Positions 43,748 to 56,133 are shown, counted from the first letter of the stretch. The stretch is DNA of 64,000 bases from Hydrogenophaga sp. Root209 (GCF_001428625.1 NZ_LMIE01000031.1:384711-448710), one strand, 5' to 3'. Translations and numbers: made by a program. The notes: a model not told the origin generated them from the letters alone.

Positions 43748-43818
43748 CCGTTCGGGCTGAGCCTGCCGAAGCCGTGTGCGCGCATGCACTTCGACAAGCT
43801 CAGTGCGAACGGTTTTTT
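43748..43818 (+). terminator. Long hairpin with T-run between convergent genes (REP-like)
   Basis: The arm at 43748-43771 pairs with 43789-43812 (20 of 24 bases) and is followed by six T on the plus strand. It lies between the cupin gene and the converging panE-like gene, so it should end the hydratase operon. The same arm sequence recurs at 61401-61475. Confidence 0.75.
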
Positions 43819-43819
43819 G

Positions 43820-44824
43820 CTAGGGGTATAGCCCCGCACTGCGGGCGCGCAGGCAGGCCAGCGCGAACACGTCCTGCAGCCGAGGCACCGGCTGCCCCAC
43901 GGCCTGCGCGCATTCGATTGCCGCGCCCAGGATGGCATCAAGCTCGACGCTGCGGCCAGCCTCCAGGTCCTGCAGCATGGAACTGCGGATGGCACCGAGC
44001 TGGCGCGTCTGCGCCATGCGCTGCCCGGTCGTGGTCTCCAGCGTCAGGCCCAGACGCCGGCCCAACGCGATGCACTCCTCCATCATGGCCGCGAACAGCG
44101 CGCTCACACCAGCGTCGTCGAGCATGCGGTCGGTCGTGGCGCCGGTCAGCAAGCTCAGCGGGTTGGCGCACACGTTGCCCAACAGCTTGAGCCAGATGTC
44201 GCTGCGGATCTGCGCGCTGGCCACCGCGCCGAGGCCGGCCTCGGCCAGCACACCGCTCCACAGCGAAGCGCGCTCGCTCACGCCACCTGCGGGCTCGCCG
44301 ATCGCGAGGCGCGCACCGGCGCTGTGCACCACCACGCCTGGCTGCGGGCAATAACACGAGGCCATGATGGTGCCGCCCAGCACACGTGACAGTTCCACCG
44401 CGCGTTCGGTCTCGCCCTGCGGATCGACGCGGCTCAGGCGCTGACCTTCGAGCGGCTGGCCCGGCACCAGGAAATACCACCAGGGCAGACCGTTGTTCAG
44501 CGTCAGCACGGGCGTATCGGTCGCGAGCAGGGGCTGCAGGGTCGGCACCACGGTCGGCAGCGCCTGCGACTTGAGCGCGAGGACCACGAGGTCTTGCGGA
44601 CCCATGGCCTGCGGCGCGGATTCGGCGCGCACCGCGATGCGCTGCTCTGGCTGGCCGCCGGTGGTGTAGCGCAGGCCGTGCGTGCGCAGGGCCTCCAGCG
44701 TGGCGCCACGCGCCAGCAGCGTGACGTCGTGCCCCGCGCCCGCGAGCCGCGCGGCCAGGTGGCCGCCGATGGCGCCGGCGCCGACGATGCCGATGCGGCG
44801 GGGATGGGCGGTGGCAATGGTCAT
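43820..44824 (-). CDS. Ketopantoate reductase-like protein (PanE/ApbA family)
   Basis: A 334-residue NADPH-dependent reductase. Rossmann motif RIGIVGAGAIGGHLAARLAGAGHDVTLLARG at the N-terminus; the catalytic lysine region is IWLKLLGNVCANPLSLLTGAT. Many paralogues of this family reduce other 2-oxo acids in catabolic clusters. Two readings are possible: true PanE in a coaBC-iclR-panE group (coenzyme A synthesis), or a reductase serving the neighbouring catabolic operon. It is 28 bases downstream of iclR on the same strand. Confidence 0.85.
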   Translation of the reverse strand: MTIATAHPRRIGIVGAGAIGGHLAARLAGAGHDVTLLARGATLEALRTHGLRYTTGGQPEQRIAVRAESAPQAMGPQDLVVLALKSQALPTVVPTLQPLLATDTPVLTLNNGLPWWYFLVPGQPLEGQRLSRVDPQGETERAVELSRVLGGTIMASCYCPQPGVVVHSAGARLAIGEPAGGVSERASLWSGVLAEAGLGAVASAQIRSDIWLKLLGNVCANPLSLLTGATTDRMLDDAGVSALFAAMMEECIALGRRLGLTLETTTGQRMAQTRQLGAIRSSMLQDLEAGRSVELDAILGAAIECAQAVGQPVPRLQDVFALACLRARSAGLYP

Positions 44825-44852
44825 GGGAGGGTGTCTCGGGATGGGATTCGTG

Positions 44853-45620
44853 TCACAGCGCGGTCAGCCGCTCGCTCACCTGCCGCGACAGGGTCTGCAG
44901 CGGTTCGAGGTAGCGCTCCACCGCCTGCTCGTTGCTGAAGGTCGAGGCGATCCAGGTCATGCCGATCGTGGCCACGACGCGTGGGCCCTCGAACACCGGC
45001 ACGGCGAGCGTGCCCGACACCGGGCGGATGCCGGGTGCGCGCAGCGCATAGCCTTGCTGGCGGATCTTGCGCAACATCGCCTGCAGCGCGGCCTTGTCCT
45101 GCGCCATCGCGTCTTCCTCGTTGGGCGAGAGACGCAGGATGCCGAGCAGCGCTCGGCGCTCCTCGCGCCCGCAGAACGCCAGGTAGGCGCGCCCCAGCGC
45201 ACGCCCCACCAGCGACAGGCGCATGTTGATGGTCGAGTGCAGCAGGGCCAGCGGCGAGTTCGGGATGGTGCTGTAGCGCACGACCACGGCGTCGTAGTCG
45301 GGCACGGCCAGGGCCAGGGGCCACTTGATCTTGCGCGTGAGGGCGTCGGCCGGCGCGGCCGTCGCCTCCACGATGCGCGGCTCGCCGTGGTAGCCGGCGG
45401 ACAGCGTTTTCACGCCCGACGCCAGGCTGTAGGCCCCGTACTGCGGTGAATGGACCACCAGGCCCTTTCCCTGCAGCGTCTCCAGCAGACGCACGAGCGT
45501 GGGCTTGGGGATGCGCGTCTGCTGGTGCAGCAGGTCCAGCGGGCAGACCGGCTGGCGGTTGAGCGCCAGCAGCACGTCGAGCGCCCGCTCGACGGCACGG
45601 ATGGGGGCGTAGGACGGCAC
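44853..45620 (-). CDS. IclR-family transcriptional regulator
   Basis: A 255-residue regulator. Winged helix-turn-helix at residues 5-70 (AVERALDVLLALNRQPVCPLDLLHQQTRIPKPTLVRLLETLQGKGLV) and a GAF-like IclR effector domain after it. The start is GTG at 45620, 12 bases after the coaBC stop. A likely target is the palindrome at 37881-37895 upstream of the hydratase operon. Confidence 0.9.
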   Translation of the reverse strand: MPSYAPIRAVERALDVLLALNRQPVCPLDLLHQQTRIPKPTLVRLLETLQGKGLVVHSPQYGAYSLASGVKTLSAGYHGEPRIVEATAAPADALTRKIKWPLALAVPDYDAVVVRYSTIPNSPLALLHSTINMRLSLVGRALGRAYLAFCGREERRALLGILRLSPNEEDAMAQDKAALQAMLRKIRQQGYALRAPGIRPVSGTLAVPVFEGPRVVATIGMTWIASTFSNEQAVERYLEPLQTLSRQVSERLTAL

Positions 45621-45632
45621 GGACGGCGGCCT

Positions 45633-46859
45633 TCAGGCCTGCAAACGTCGCGCGATCTCGACCACCAGCTGGCGTGCGAGCACCAGCTTGGACGCGCGCG
45701 GCAGTTCGGTGGTGCCGTGCGCGTCCACCAGCAACAGCGCGTTGTCGTCCTGGCCGAAGGTGGCCGGGCCGATGTTGCCCACCAGCAGCGGCACACCCTT
45801 GCGCGCGCGCTTGGCCTGGGCGTGGGCCAGCAGGTCGTGGCTCTCGGCGGCAAAACCCACGCAGTAGAGCGCGCCGCCCTGCGCGCGCGGGCTCGCTGCA
45901 ATGCCCGCCAGGATGTCGGGGTTCTCCACGAACGACAGCGTGGGCACTTCGCCCGAGCCGTCCTTCTTGATCTTCTGGTCCATCGTCTGCGCCGGGCGCC
46001 AGTCGGCCACGGCGGCGGCCGAGACGAACACGGTGGCGGTCTGCGCCAGGTGGTCCAGCGCCTCCTTCATGTCCAGCGCCGACTTCACGTTGATTCGCCC
46101 CACGCCGCGCGGCGTGGGCAGGCCCACCGGGCCGGCCACCAGCGTCACATGGGCACCCGCTTCGTGCGCGGCGCGCGCGATGGCAAAACCCATCTTGCCG
46201 CTGGAGAGGTTGGTCAGGCCGCGCACCGGGTCGATGGCTTCAAAGGTGGGGCCGGCGCTCACCAGCACCTGCTGGCCCGCGAGCACCTTGGACTTGAAGA
46301 AGCGGACCAGGTCGTACAGAAGCTCGTCGGGCTCCAGCATGCGGCCGTCCCCGGTTTCACCACAGGCCTGATCGCCCGCGCCCACGTCGAGCACGGTGGC
46401 GCCGTCAGTGCGCAACTGCTCGATGTTGCGCTGCGTGGCCGGGTGCGCCCACATTTCGCGGTTCATGGCGGGGGCCAGGATCAGCGGCACGCTCTCGATG
46501 GGGCGCGCCAGGCACATCAGCGAAAGCAGTTCGTCCGCCCGGCCGTGCACCAGCTTGGCCATGAAATCGGCGCTGGCCGGGGCGACCACGATGGCGTTGG
46601 CCTCGCGGCTGAGGTTGATGTGCGGCATGTTGTTGTCGGCGCCACCCGAGGTGCGCGCGTCCCACTGCGAGGTGAAAACCGGGCGGCCCGAGAGCGCCTG
46701 CATCGTCACTGCCGTCATGAACTGCTCGGCCGCCTCGGTCATGACCACCTGCACCGTGGCACCCTCTTTCACCAGCGCCCGGCACAGCTCGGCCGCTTTG
46801 TAGCAGGCAATGCCGCCCGAGAGGCCCAGGACGATGTGTTTTCCAGTGAGTTCGTTCAT
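45633..46859 (-). CDS. coaBC: Bifunctional phosphopantothenoylcysteine decarboxylase/synthetase
   Basis: A 408-residue two-domain enzyme of coenzyme A synthesis. The CoaC half (1-190) has GKHIVLGLSGGIACYKAAEL, the active-site His in DNNMPHINL, the PALNREM-type APAMNREMW and the catalytic cysteine in QACGETGDGRM. The CoaB half (190-408) has VSAGPTFEAIDPVRGLTNLSSGKMGFAIA and the late KKDG...PTLSFVENPDI lysine region. Start at 46859. Confidence 0.95.
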   Translation of the reverse strand: MNELTGKHIVLGLSGGIACYKAAELCRALVKEGATVQVVMTEAAEQFMTAVTMQALSGRPVFTSQWDARTSGGADNNMPHINLSREANAIVVAPASADFMAKLVHGRADELLSLMCLARPIESVPLILAPAMNREMWAHPATQRNIEQLRTDGATVLDVGAGDQACGETGDGRMLEPDELLYDLVRFFKSKVLAGQQVLVSAGPTFEAIDPVRGLTNLSSGKMGFAIARAAHEAGAHVTLVAGPVGLPTPRGVGRINVKSALDMKEALDHLAQTATVFVSAAAVADWRPAQTMDQKIKKDGSGEVPTLSFVENPDILAGIAASPRAQGGALYCVGFAAESHDLLAHAQAKRARKGVPLLVGNIGPATFGQDDNALLLVDAHGTTELPRASKLVLARQLVVEIARRLQA

Positions 46860-46923
46860 GGGCGCAATGTAGCAGTTGGGCCCTGTCCACACGGCCATCC
46901 GGGTGGGGGCAGGGGTCGGCATT

Positions 46924-48641
<1,718 letters not shown>

Positions 48642-48654
48642 TCGAGCTCCCACC

Positions 48655-49512
48655 ATGAAACTCTGCGGCTTCGACATCGGCCTCAAACAGCCCTTCTTCC
48701 TGATCGCCGGCCCCTGCGTGATCGAGTCCGAGCAGTTGCAGATGGACGTGGCGGGCCAGCTGAAAGAAATCACCGGCAGCCTGGGCATCCCGTTCATCTT
48801 CAAGAGCAGCTTCGACAAGGCCAACCGCAGCAGCGGCACCACTTACCGCGGCCCCGGCCGCGAGAAGGGTCTGGAGATTCTGGCCAAAGTCAAACGAGAG
48901 CTGGGTGTGCCGGTGCTCACCGACGTGCACAGCGAAGACGACATCGCAGAAGCCGCGAAAGTCTGCGACGTGCTGCAGACGCCCGCCTTCCTGTGCCGCC
49001 AGACCGACTTCATCCGAGCCGTTGCGCAGAGCGGCAAACCGGTGAACATCAAGAAGGGCCAGTTCCTCGCGCCGCACGACATGAAGAACGTGATCGACAA
49101 GGCGCGAGCGGCGGCGAAAGAACTGGGCCTGAATGAAGACAACTTCATGGCCTGCGAGCGCGGCGCGAGCTTTGGCTACAACAACCTCGTGAGCGACATG
49201 CGTTCGCTGGCCATCATGCGCGAGACCGGTGCCCCGGTGGTGTTTGACGCCACCCACAGCGTGCAGTTGCCCGGCGGGCAAGGCACCAGCAGCGGCGGCC
49301 AGCGCGAGATGGTGCCGGTGCTGGCGCGTGCAGCAGTGGCAGTCGGCGTGGCCGGCCTCTTCATGGAAACCCACCCCGACCCCGCCAAGGCCATGAGCGA
49401 CGGCCCGAACGCTGTGCCGCTCAAACACATGAAGGCGCTGCTGGAAACGCTGCTGGCGCTGGACGCCGTGGCGAAGAAGAACGGCTTCCTTGAAGACCAT
49501 TTCAACGCCTGA
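48655..49512 (+). CDS. kdsA: 3-deoxy-8-phosphooctulonate synthase
   Basis: A 285-residue enzyme joining arabinose-5-phosphate and PEP to make KDO-8-phosphate for lipopolysaccharide. Motifs include [31 protein letters not shown] and [13 protein letters not shown]. Start 13 bases after pyrG. Its presence confirms a Gram-negative host. Confidence 0.97.
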   Translation: MKLCGFDIGLKQPFFLIAGPCVIESEQLQMDVAGQLKEITGSLGIPFIFKSSFDKANRSSGTTYRGPGREKGLEILAKVKRELGVPVLTDVHSEDDIAEAAKVCDVLQTPAFLCRQTDFIRAVAQSGKPVNIKKGQFLAPHDMKNVIDKARAAAKELGLNEDNFMACERGASFGYNNLVSDMRSLAIMRETGAPVVFDATHSVQLPGGQGTSSGGQREMVPVLARAAVAVGVAGLFMETHPDPAKAMSDGPNAVPLKHMKALLETLLALDAVAKKNGFLEDHFNA

Positions 49513-49538
49513 ACCCCATTCACTTTTTTGTTTTTTGA

Positions 49539-50840
<1,302 letters not shown>

Positions 50841-50850
50841 TTTCTGACCC

Positions 50851-51135
50851 ATGGCCAACCGTCTCATCCCTGCCCTGCTGATCGCGCTGCTGCTGGTGCT
50901 GCACGCCCAGCTGTGGTTCGGGCGGGGCAGTGTGCCGCGGGTGACGAGCATGAAGCAGCAGTTCGTCGCGCAGGAGCAGGCCAACCGCGACGCGCAGCAG
51001 CGCAACGACCAGTTGATGAGCGAGGTGCGCGACCTGCAAGAGGGCCTGGACATGGTCGAGGAACTCGCCCGCGCTGAACTCGGCATGGTCAAGCCCAACG
51101 AAATCTTCGTGCAGATCGCGCAGAACAAGCGCTGA
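50851..51135 (+). CDS. ftsB: Cell division protein FtsB
   Basis: A 94-residue bitopic protein: an N-terminal span (LIPALLIALLLVLHAQLWFG), then a coiled coil (about 30-75) and the tail ELARAELGMVKPNEIFVQ. It links FtsL and FtsQ in the divisome. It follows eno by ten bases, the usual position in proteobacteria. Confidence 0.93.
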   Translation: MANRLIPALLIALLLVLHAQLWFGRGSVPRVTSMKQQFVAQEQANRDAQQRNDQLMSEVRDLQEGLDMVEELARAELGMVKPNEIFVQIAQNKR

Positions 51136-51139
51136 CGCC

Positions 51140-51799
51140 ATGGCGGCCGTCACGGTGACGCTGCTCGGCGGCGAGTCCAGCGGCAAGACCACACTGGGCT
51201 TGGCCCTCGCCGACCACCTCAACACCCTGAACGTGCCGACCACGTTCGTGCCCGAGCACCTGCGCGCGTGGTGTGAACGCGAAGGCCGCGCCCCGCTGGC
51301 GCACGAGCAGGCAGCCATCGCCGACGAACACACCCGACTCATCGACTCCGCAGCGCAGAGCGGCGTGCAGGTGGTGGTGGCCGACACCACGGCGCTGGTG
51401 GTCGCGGCGTACAGCGAGCGCGTGTTCAACGATCTATCGCTCCTGCCCGCCTCGCTGGTGGCGCAGAAACGGCTCGACCTCTCGCTGCTCATGGGCCTGG
51501 ACTTGCCCTGGCAGGCCGACGGCCTGTTCCGCGAAGGACCCGGCATGCGGGCCGATATCGATGCTGTGCTGCGACGCGAACTGCAGTCGGCCGGCATCCC
51601 GTTCCAGACCGTCTACGGAACGGCAGAGGCTCGTTTGCGGCACGCGCTGCGCGCGGTGGGCGTGTTGCTGAAGCGCCCGCTCGTGGCACACGACCCGCTG
51701 CTGGAAGCCGGCACCGGCCGATGGACCTGCGAGAACTGCAGCGACCCCGAATGCGAGCGGCGGCTGTTCAGTGGGCTCGTGACGAACCGGCCGGGTTGA
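51140..51799 (+). CDS. NadR-like AAA-family ATPase with cysteine-rich tail
   Basis: A 219-residue P-loop protein. Walker A is GGESSGKT (residues 10-17), with DTTALVVAAYSERVF as the sensor-like strand; the layout follows the NadR/AAA_28 family of small-molecule kinases. The C-terminus carries WTCENCSDPECERRLF, three cysteines that could bind zinc. It sits four bases after ftsB. The substrate is unknown; a nucleoside-related kinase is a guess. Confidence 0.75.
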   Translation: MAAVTVTLLGGESSGKTTLGLALADHLNTLNVPTTFVPEHLRAWCEREGRAPLAHEQAAIADEHTRLIDSAAQSGVQVVVADTTALVVAAYSERVFNDLSLLPASLVAQKRLDLSLLMGLDLPWQADGLFREGPGMRADIDAVLRRELQSAGIPFQTVYGTAEARLRHALRAVGVLLKRPLVAHDPLLEAGTGRWTCENCSDPECERRLFSGLVTNRPG

Positions 51800-52777
51800 T
51801 CAGTGTTTTTGGTCGCTCGCAGGTGCCTGCTGCGCTGGCTGCAGAAACACCTGCGCCGCGTCCACCGGATCAAACCGGTACTGCGCGCCACAAAACTCGC
51901 AGCCCACCTCCACCTGCCCCTGCTCGCTCAGGATGGAGTCGATCTCGTCGCGACCCAGGCTGCGCAGCATGTTGCCCACACGCTCGCGCGAGCAGGTACA
52001 GGCAAAGCGCGGGCCGTTTTCGCCCGTCATGGGTTCGAAGCGGCGCACGTCTTCTTCCCAGAACAGGCGGTGCAGGATCGTGTCGGCATCCAGCGTCAGC
52101 AGCTCTTCACGTTTGAGGCTGGACGCCAGAATGGCGATGCGGTTGTAGTCCTCGTTCAGGCCGATCTGGTCTTCGTCACGCGCGCCCGACTGGCCTGCGA
52201 GGTTGCCACTGCCCTGCAGCGGCAAGCGCTGGATCAGCAGGCCAGCGGCCACGTGTTCGTTGGCCGCGAGCACCAGCCGCGTGTCGAGCTGCTCGCTCTG
52301 CAGCATGTAGTGCTCGATCACCTCGCTGAGCTTCTCCAGCTTCTCGCGCTGGTCGCCATACAGGGGCACGACGCCCTGGTAGGGCTGCTGGCCGGGCAGG
52401 CGGTCCGTGGGGTCGAGCGTGATGGCACAGCGACCCTGGTTGGTCACGTTGACCATGTGCGACAGCGCAGCGTCCGGGGCCACGTCACCCATGACGGTGG
52501 CGGTGGCGCGCAGGGTGAGGTCGGGCTGCACTTCGGCCACGGCCAGCTTCACCGGCCCGTCACCCATGATCTGCATGATGAGTGCGCCATTGAACTTGAT
52601 GTTGGCCTGCATCAGCGTGGCCGCAGCCGTCATTTCGCCCAGCAGTTCGGTTACGGCCGTGGGGTAGCCTCCGCCGTCGCGGTGGCGCTGCAGGATCTCC
52701 TGCCAGGCGTCGGTCAGGCGCACCAGCATGCCGCGCACGGGCATGCCTTCAAAGACGAATTTGTGGAGTTCGGACAA
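51800..52777 (-). CDS. hslO: Redox-regulated chaperone Hsp33
   Basis: A 325-residue chaperone activated by oxidative unfolding. N-terminal core LHKFVFEGMPVRGMLVRL; the zinc cysteines form CxC (CTCSRERVGN) and CxxC (GCEFCGAQY) near the C-terminus, so the redox switch is complete. Stops of this gene and the converging ATPase abut as TGATCA. Confidence 0.95.
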   Translation of the reverse strand: MSELHKFVFEGMPVRGMLVRLTDAWQEILQRHRDGGGYPTAVTELLGEMTAAATLMQANIKFNGALIMQIMGDGPVKLAVAEVQPDLTLRATATVMGDVAPDAALSHMVNVTNQGRCAITLDPTDRLPGQQPYQGVVPLYGDQREKLEKLSEVIEHYMLQSEQLDTRLVLAANEHVAAGLLIQRLPLQGSGNLAGQSGARDEDQIGLNEDYNRIAILASSLKREELLTLDADTILHRLFWEEDVRRFEPMTGENGPRFACTCSRERVGNMLRSLGRDEIDSILSEQGQVEVGCEFCGAQYRFDPVDAAQVFLQPAQQAPASDQKH

Positions 52778-52827
52778 GCGGGGCTTTCAGGGATCGTTCG
52801 AAAAAACGCAATCGTGGCAGATCGGGG

Positions 52828-53352
52828 TCAGTCGATCTTTTTCAAGGTCTTGCGAAAACGCGCGGCGTTGTCGGTGTAATGCTGGGCACTCATGCGCAGG
52901 CCTTCGATCTGCTCGGGCGAAAGCGTCTTGGCCACGCGCGCCGGGCTGCCCAGGATCATCGTGCCGTCCGGGAACTCCTTGCCTTCGGTCACCAGCGAGC
53001 CGGCGCCCACCAGGCAGTGTTTGCCGATCTTCGCGCCATTGAGCACCACGGCGCCAATGCCGATCAGCGAGCCGTCACCGATGGTGCAGCCGTGCAGCAT
53101 CACCTGGTGGCCCACCGTCACGTTTTCGCCGATGTTCAGCGGCAGACCCACGTCGGCGTGCAGCACGCTGCCGTCCTGGATGTTGCTGCCGCGCCCGATC
53201 GTGATGGTTTCGGTGTCGCCACGCACCGTGACGCCGAACCACACGCTGCTGTCTTCACCCAGCACCACATTGCCGATCACCTGGGCGTTGTCGGCCACCC
53301 AGGCCGATTCGGCCACGCGGGGAGCGGTGCCGTCGAGTTCGTAAAGGGCCAT
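52828..53352 (-). CDS. Gamma carbonic anhydrase-like protein (YrdA family)
   Basis: A 174-residue left-handed beta-helix trimer of hexapeptide repeats. Metal histidines are visible in VLHADVGLP and VGHQVMLHGCTIGDG. Family members bind zinc or iron; carbonic anhydrase activity varies. Leftward, upstream of hslO but divergent from the DUF455 gene. Confidence 0.9.
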   Translation of the reverse strand: MALYELDGTAPRVAESAWVADNAQVIGNVVLGEDSSVWFGVTVRGDTETITIGRGSNIQDGSVLHADVGLPLNIGENVTVGHQVMLHGCTIGDGSLIGIGAVVLNGAKIGKHCLVGAGSLVTEGKEFPDGTMILGSPARVAKTLSPEQIEGLRMSAQHYTDNAARFRKTLKKID

Positions 53353-53402
53353 GTCTGTTGTCTCCGTTGGCTGATTTGGGGATGCTTCCTAGAATTGTAG
53401 GG

Positions 53403-54248
53403 ATGCAAGCCCCCGCCGACCTGTCGCATCTTCCTTCCGCATCTTTGCGCGCAGGGGCCCTGCAGGCGCTGTGCACCAGCGAGCCAGGCCAGAAGGTGGC
53501 GGCCACCCATGCGCTCTTTGAGGCCCTGCAAGCGGGCGGAACATCGTTGGACCCAGCCGAGCTCCTCACGCCCGACGCCTCCCGATCCCTGCCCGGGCGG
53601 CCAGCGCGGCCCGTGCTCATTGCGCCGGTCGACGTGCCCCAACGCTCGGTGTTCACGCCGGAAGGCTTTGCGATGCTGCTGCACGCAGTGGCGCACATCG
53701 AATTCAATGCGATCGATCTGGCCCTGGATGCCGTCTGGCGCTTCCGCGACATGCCTGCCGAGTACTACACCGACTGGATGCGCGTGGCCCACGAAGAAGC
53801 CATCCACTTCGGGCTGCTGCGCGCGCACCTGCAAACCCTGGGCCACGACTATGGCGACTTCGCGGCGCACAACAGCCTGTGGGAAATGTGCGTGCGAACG
53901 CAGCACGACGTGACGGCCCGCATGGCGCTGGTGCCACGCACCATGGAAGCCCGCGGCCTGGACGCCACGCCGCCCATGCAGGCACGGCTGCGCAAGGTGG
54001 GCACGCCGGCCGCACTGCGCGCGGTCGAGATCCTCGACGTGATCCTGCGCGACGAGATCGGCCATGTGGCGGTGGGCAACCGCTGGTATGGCTGGCTGTG
54101 CGAGCGGCAGGGCATTGAGCCGCTGGCGCACTACCGGCGCCTGGCGCGTGAGCATTCGGCGCCACGCCTGAAGCCGCCGTTCAACGAACCCGCGCGACGG
54201 GCGGCAGGCTTCAGCGACGCCGAGCTGACCGCCATGCATCAGGCCTGA
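53403..54248 (+). CDS. DUF455 ferritin-like protein
   Basis: A 281-residue protein of the DUF455 family, a ferritin-like four-helix fold. Metal-ligand type residues appear in VAHIEFNAIDLALDAV, VAHEEAIHFGLL and LRDEIGHVAVGNRW, consistent with a diiron site. Start at 53403 (MQAPADLSHLPSASLRAGALQAL); the frame is open further upstream without family sequence. Function unknown; tRNA or cofactor hydroxylation has been suggested for relatives. Confidence 0.88.
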   Translation: MQAPADLSHLPSASLRAGALQALCTSEPGQKVAATHALFEALQAGGTSLDPAELLTPDASRSLPGRPARPVLIAPVDVPQRSVFTPEGFAMLLHAVAHIEFNAIDLALDAVWRFRDMPAEYYTDWMRVAHEEAIHFGLLRAHLQTLGHDYGDFAAHNSLWEMCVRTQHDVTARMALVPRTMEARGLDATPPMQARLRKVGTPAALRAVEILDVILRDEIGHVAVGNRWYGWLCERQGIEPLAHYRRLAREHSAPRLKPPFNEPARRAAGFSDAELTAMHQA

Positions 54249-54264
54249 GCCCCGATAATCGGGG

Positions 54265-55659
54265 ATGACTTCCGCACCCCCGACCGCTTTCAGCACCCTC
54301 CCCCTCTCCCCCGCCACGCTGGCCAACCTGGAGCAGCTCGGCTACCTGGAAATGACGCCGATCCAGGCCGCAGCGCTGCCGCCCGCGCTGCTGGGCAAGG
54401 ACATCATTGCCCAGGCCAAGACCGGCAGCGGCAAGACCGCCGCCTTCGCCCTCACCCTGCTGTCCAACCTGAACGCGCGCCGCTTTGCGGTGCAGACCCT
54501 GGTGCTGTGCCCCACGCGCGAGCTGGCCGACCAGGTGACCACCGAGATCCGGCGCCTGGCGCGCGCCGAGGACAACATCAAGGTCGTCACCCTGTGCGGC
54601 GGTGTGCCGCTGCGCGGGCAACTGGCCACGCTGGAGCACGGCGCGCACATCGTGGTGGGCACACCGGGCCGCATCATGGACCACCTGGAGCGCGGCAGCC
54701 TGCCGCTGGACGCACTCAACACCCTGGTGCTGGACGAGGCCGACCGCATGCTCGACATGGGCTTCTTCGACGACATCGTGACCGTGGCCAAGCAGTGCCC
54801 GAAGACGCGCCAGACCTTGCTGTTTTCCGCCACCTACCCCGAGGGCATTGCCAAGCTCAGCGCGCAGTTCATGCGTGAGCCCGTCACCGTGAAGGTGGAG
54901 GCACAGCACGCGGGCGCGCAGATCGAACAACGCTGGTACGAGGTGAAGGACACCGAACGCCTGGACGCGGTCAGCAAGCTGCTCGCCCACTTTCGCCCGG
55001 CCAGCACGCTGGCCTTCTGCAACACCAAGGCGCAATGCCGGGACCTCGTGGCCGTGCTGCAGGCCCAGGGCATTAGCGCACTGGCGCTGTTCGGCGAGCT
55101 GGAGCAGCGCGAGCGCGACCAGGTGCTGGTGCGCTTTGCCAACCGCAGCTGCTCGGTGCTGGTGGCCACCGACGTGGCCGCGCGCGGCCTCGACATCACC
55201 AGCCTGGCCGCCGTGATCAACGTGGACGTGACGCCCGACGCCGAGGTGCACATCCACCGCATTGGCCGCACCGGCCGTGCGGGCGAAAGCGGCCTGGCGC
55301 TCAACCTGGTCAGCATGGACGAGATGGGCAGCGTGGGCAAGATCGAGCAGCTGCAGGGCCGTGAATCGAAGTGGCACCCGCTGAGCGAACTCGTGCCCAC
55401 CGGCCAGGGGCCGCTGGTGCCACCCATGGTCACGCTGCACATCCAGGGCGGGCGCAAGGAGAAGATCCGCCCCGGCGACGTGCTGGGTGCGCTCACCGCC
55501 GACCTGGGCTACACCCGAGAACAGGTGGGCAAGATCAACGTGAACGAATGGTCGACCTATGTGGCGGTGGACCGCGACATTGCCCAGCAGGTGGCCAGCC
55601 GGCTCAACGACGGTCGCATCAAGGGCAAGGCGGTCAAGGTGCGGGTGCTGGAGGACTGA
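54265..55659 (+). CDS. dbpA: DbpA-type DEAD-box RNA helicase
   Basis: A 464-residue helicase. Motif I AKTGSGKT, motif II VLDEADRM, motif III SAT and motif VI HRIGRTGRAG are all present. The C-terminal 70 residues (GDVLGALTADLGYTREQVGKINVNEWSTYVAVD) are the DbpA RNA-binding domain that docks on 23S rRNA hairpin 92, so it acts in 50S assembly. 16 bases after the DUF455 gene. Confidence 0.95.
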   Translation: MTSAPPTAFSTLPLSPATLANLEQLGYLEMTPIQAAALPPALLGKDIIAQAKTGSGKTAAFALTLLSNLNARRFAVQTLVLCPTRELADQVTTEIRRLARAEDNIKVVTLCGGVPLRGQLATLEHGAHIVVGTPGRIMDHLERGSLPLDALNTLVLDEADRMLDMGFFDDIVTVAKQCPKTRQTLLFSATYPEGIAKLSAQFMREPVTVKVEAQHAGAQIEQRWYEVKDTERLDAVSKLLAHFRPASTLAFCNTKAQCRDLVAVLQAQGISALALFGELEQRERDQVLVRFANRSCSVLVATDVAARGLDITSLAAVINVDVTPDAEVHIHRIGRTGRAGESGLALNLVSMDEMGSVGKIEQLQGRESKWHPLSELVPTGQGPLVPPMVTLHIQGGRKEKIRPGDVLGALTADLGYTREQVGKINVNEWSTYVAVDRDIAQQVASRLNDGRIKGKAVKVRVLED

Positions 55660-55663
55660 GTCC

Positions 55664-56092
55664 TCAGAACGTCACCTTGACCGACGGCGCGCTGCGCTGC
55701 GCCTCGCCGTGGAACACAGCTTCGATGTTGTTTCCGTCGGGATCGATGACGAAGGCGGCGTAGTAGCCTGGGTGGTACTTGCGTTCACCCGGCGCGCCGT
55801 GGTCCTTGCCGCCTGCGGCCAGCGCGGCTTTGTGAAATGCATCGACCGTGGCGCGATCCTGTGCCTGAAAAGCCAGGTGATGGCGTCCGGTGAGTGCGCC
55901 GTTCGCGGCCCCGCTCCCGGCTGTGGAGACGAAGAGTTCGTCGGCCCAGAAATAACCCTCGCCAGCGCCGCCCATCGGCACCTTGAGGACCTTGAACACG
56001 GCTTCATAAAACGCCTGGCTGGCCGGGAGGTCCTTCACGACGAGCTGGATGTGGTCGATCAGCCGACCTCGGTGCAGTTCCTGTGTTTCCAT
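55664..56092 (-). CDS. VOC-family (glyoxalase fold) protein
   Basis: A 142-residue protein of the vicinal oxygen chelate fold: IDHIQLVVKDLPASQAFYEAVFKVL at the start and HLAFQAQDRATVDAFHKAALAAGG, then KYHPGYYAAFVIDPDGNNIEAVFHG at the end, with a histidine and glutamate as metal ligands. Reaction unknown. Converges with dbpA. Confidence 0.9.
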   Translation of the reverse strand: METQELHRGRLIDHIQLVVKDLPASQAFYEAVFKVLKVPMGGAGEGYFWADELFVSTAGSGAANGALTGRHHLAFQAQDRATVDAFHKAALAAGGKDHGAPGERKYHPGYYAAFVIDPDGNNIEAVFHGEAQRSAPSVKVTF

Positions 56093-56133
56093 GGTGAGCT
56101 CCTGTTACTCAACGGATGAAAGGAGACAACATC

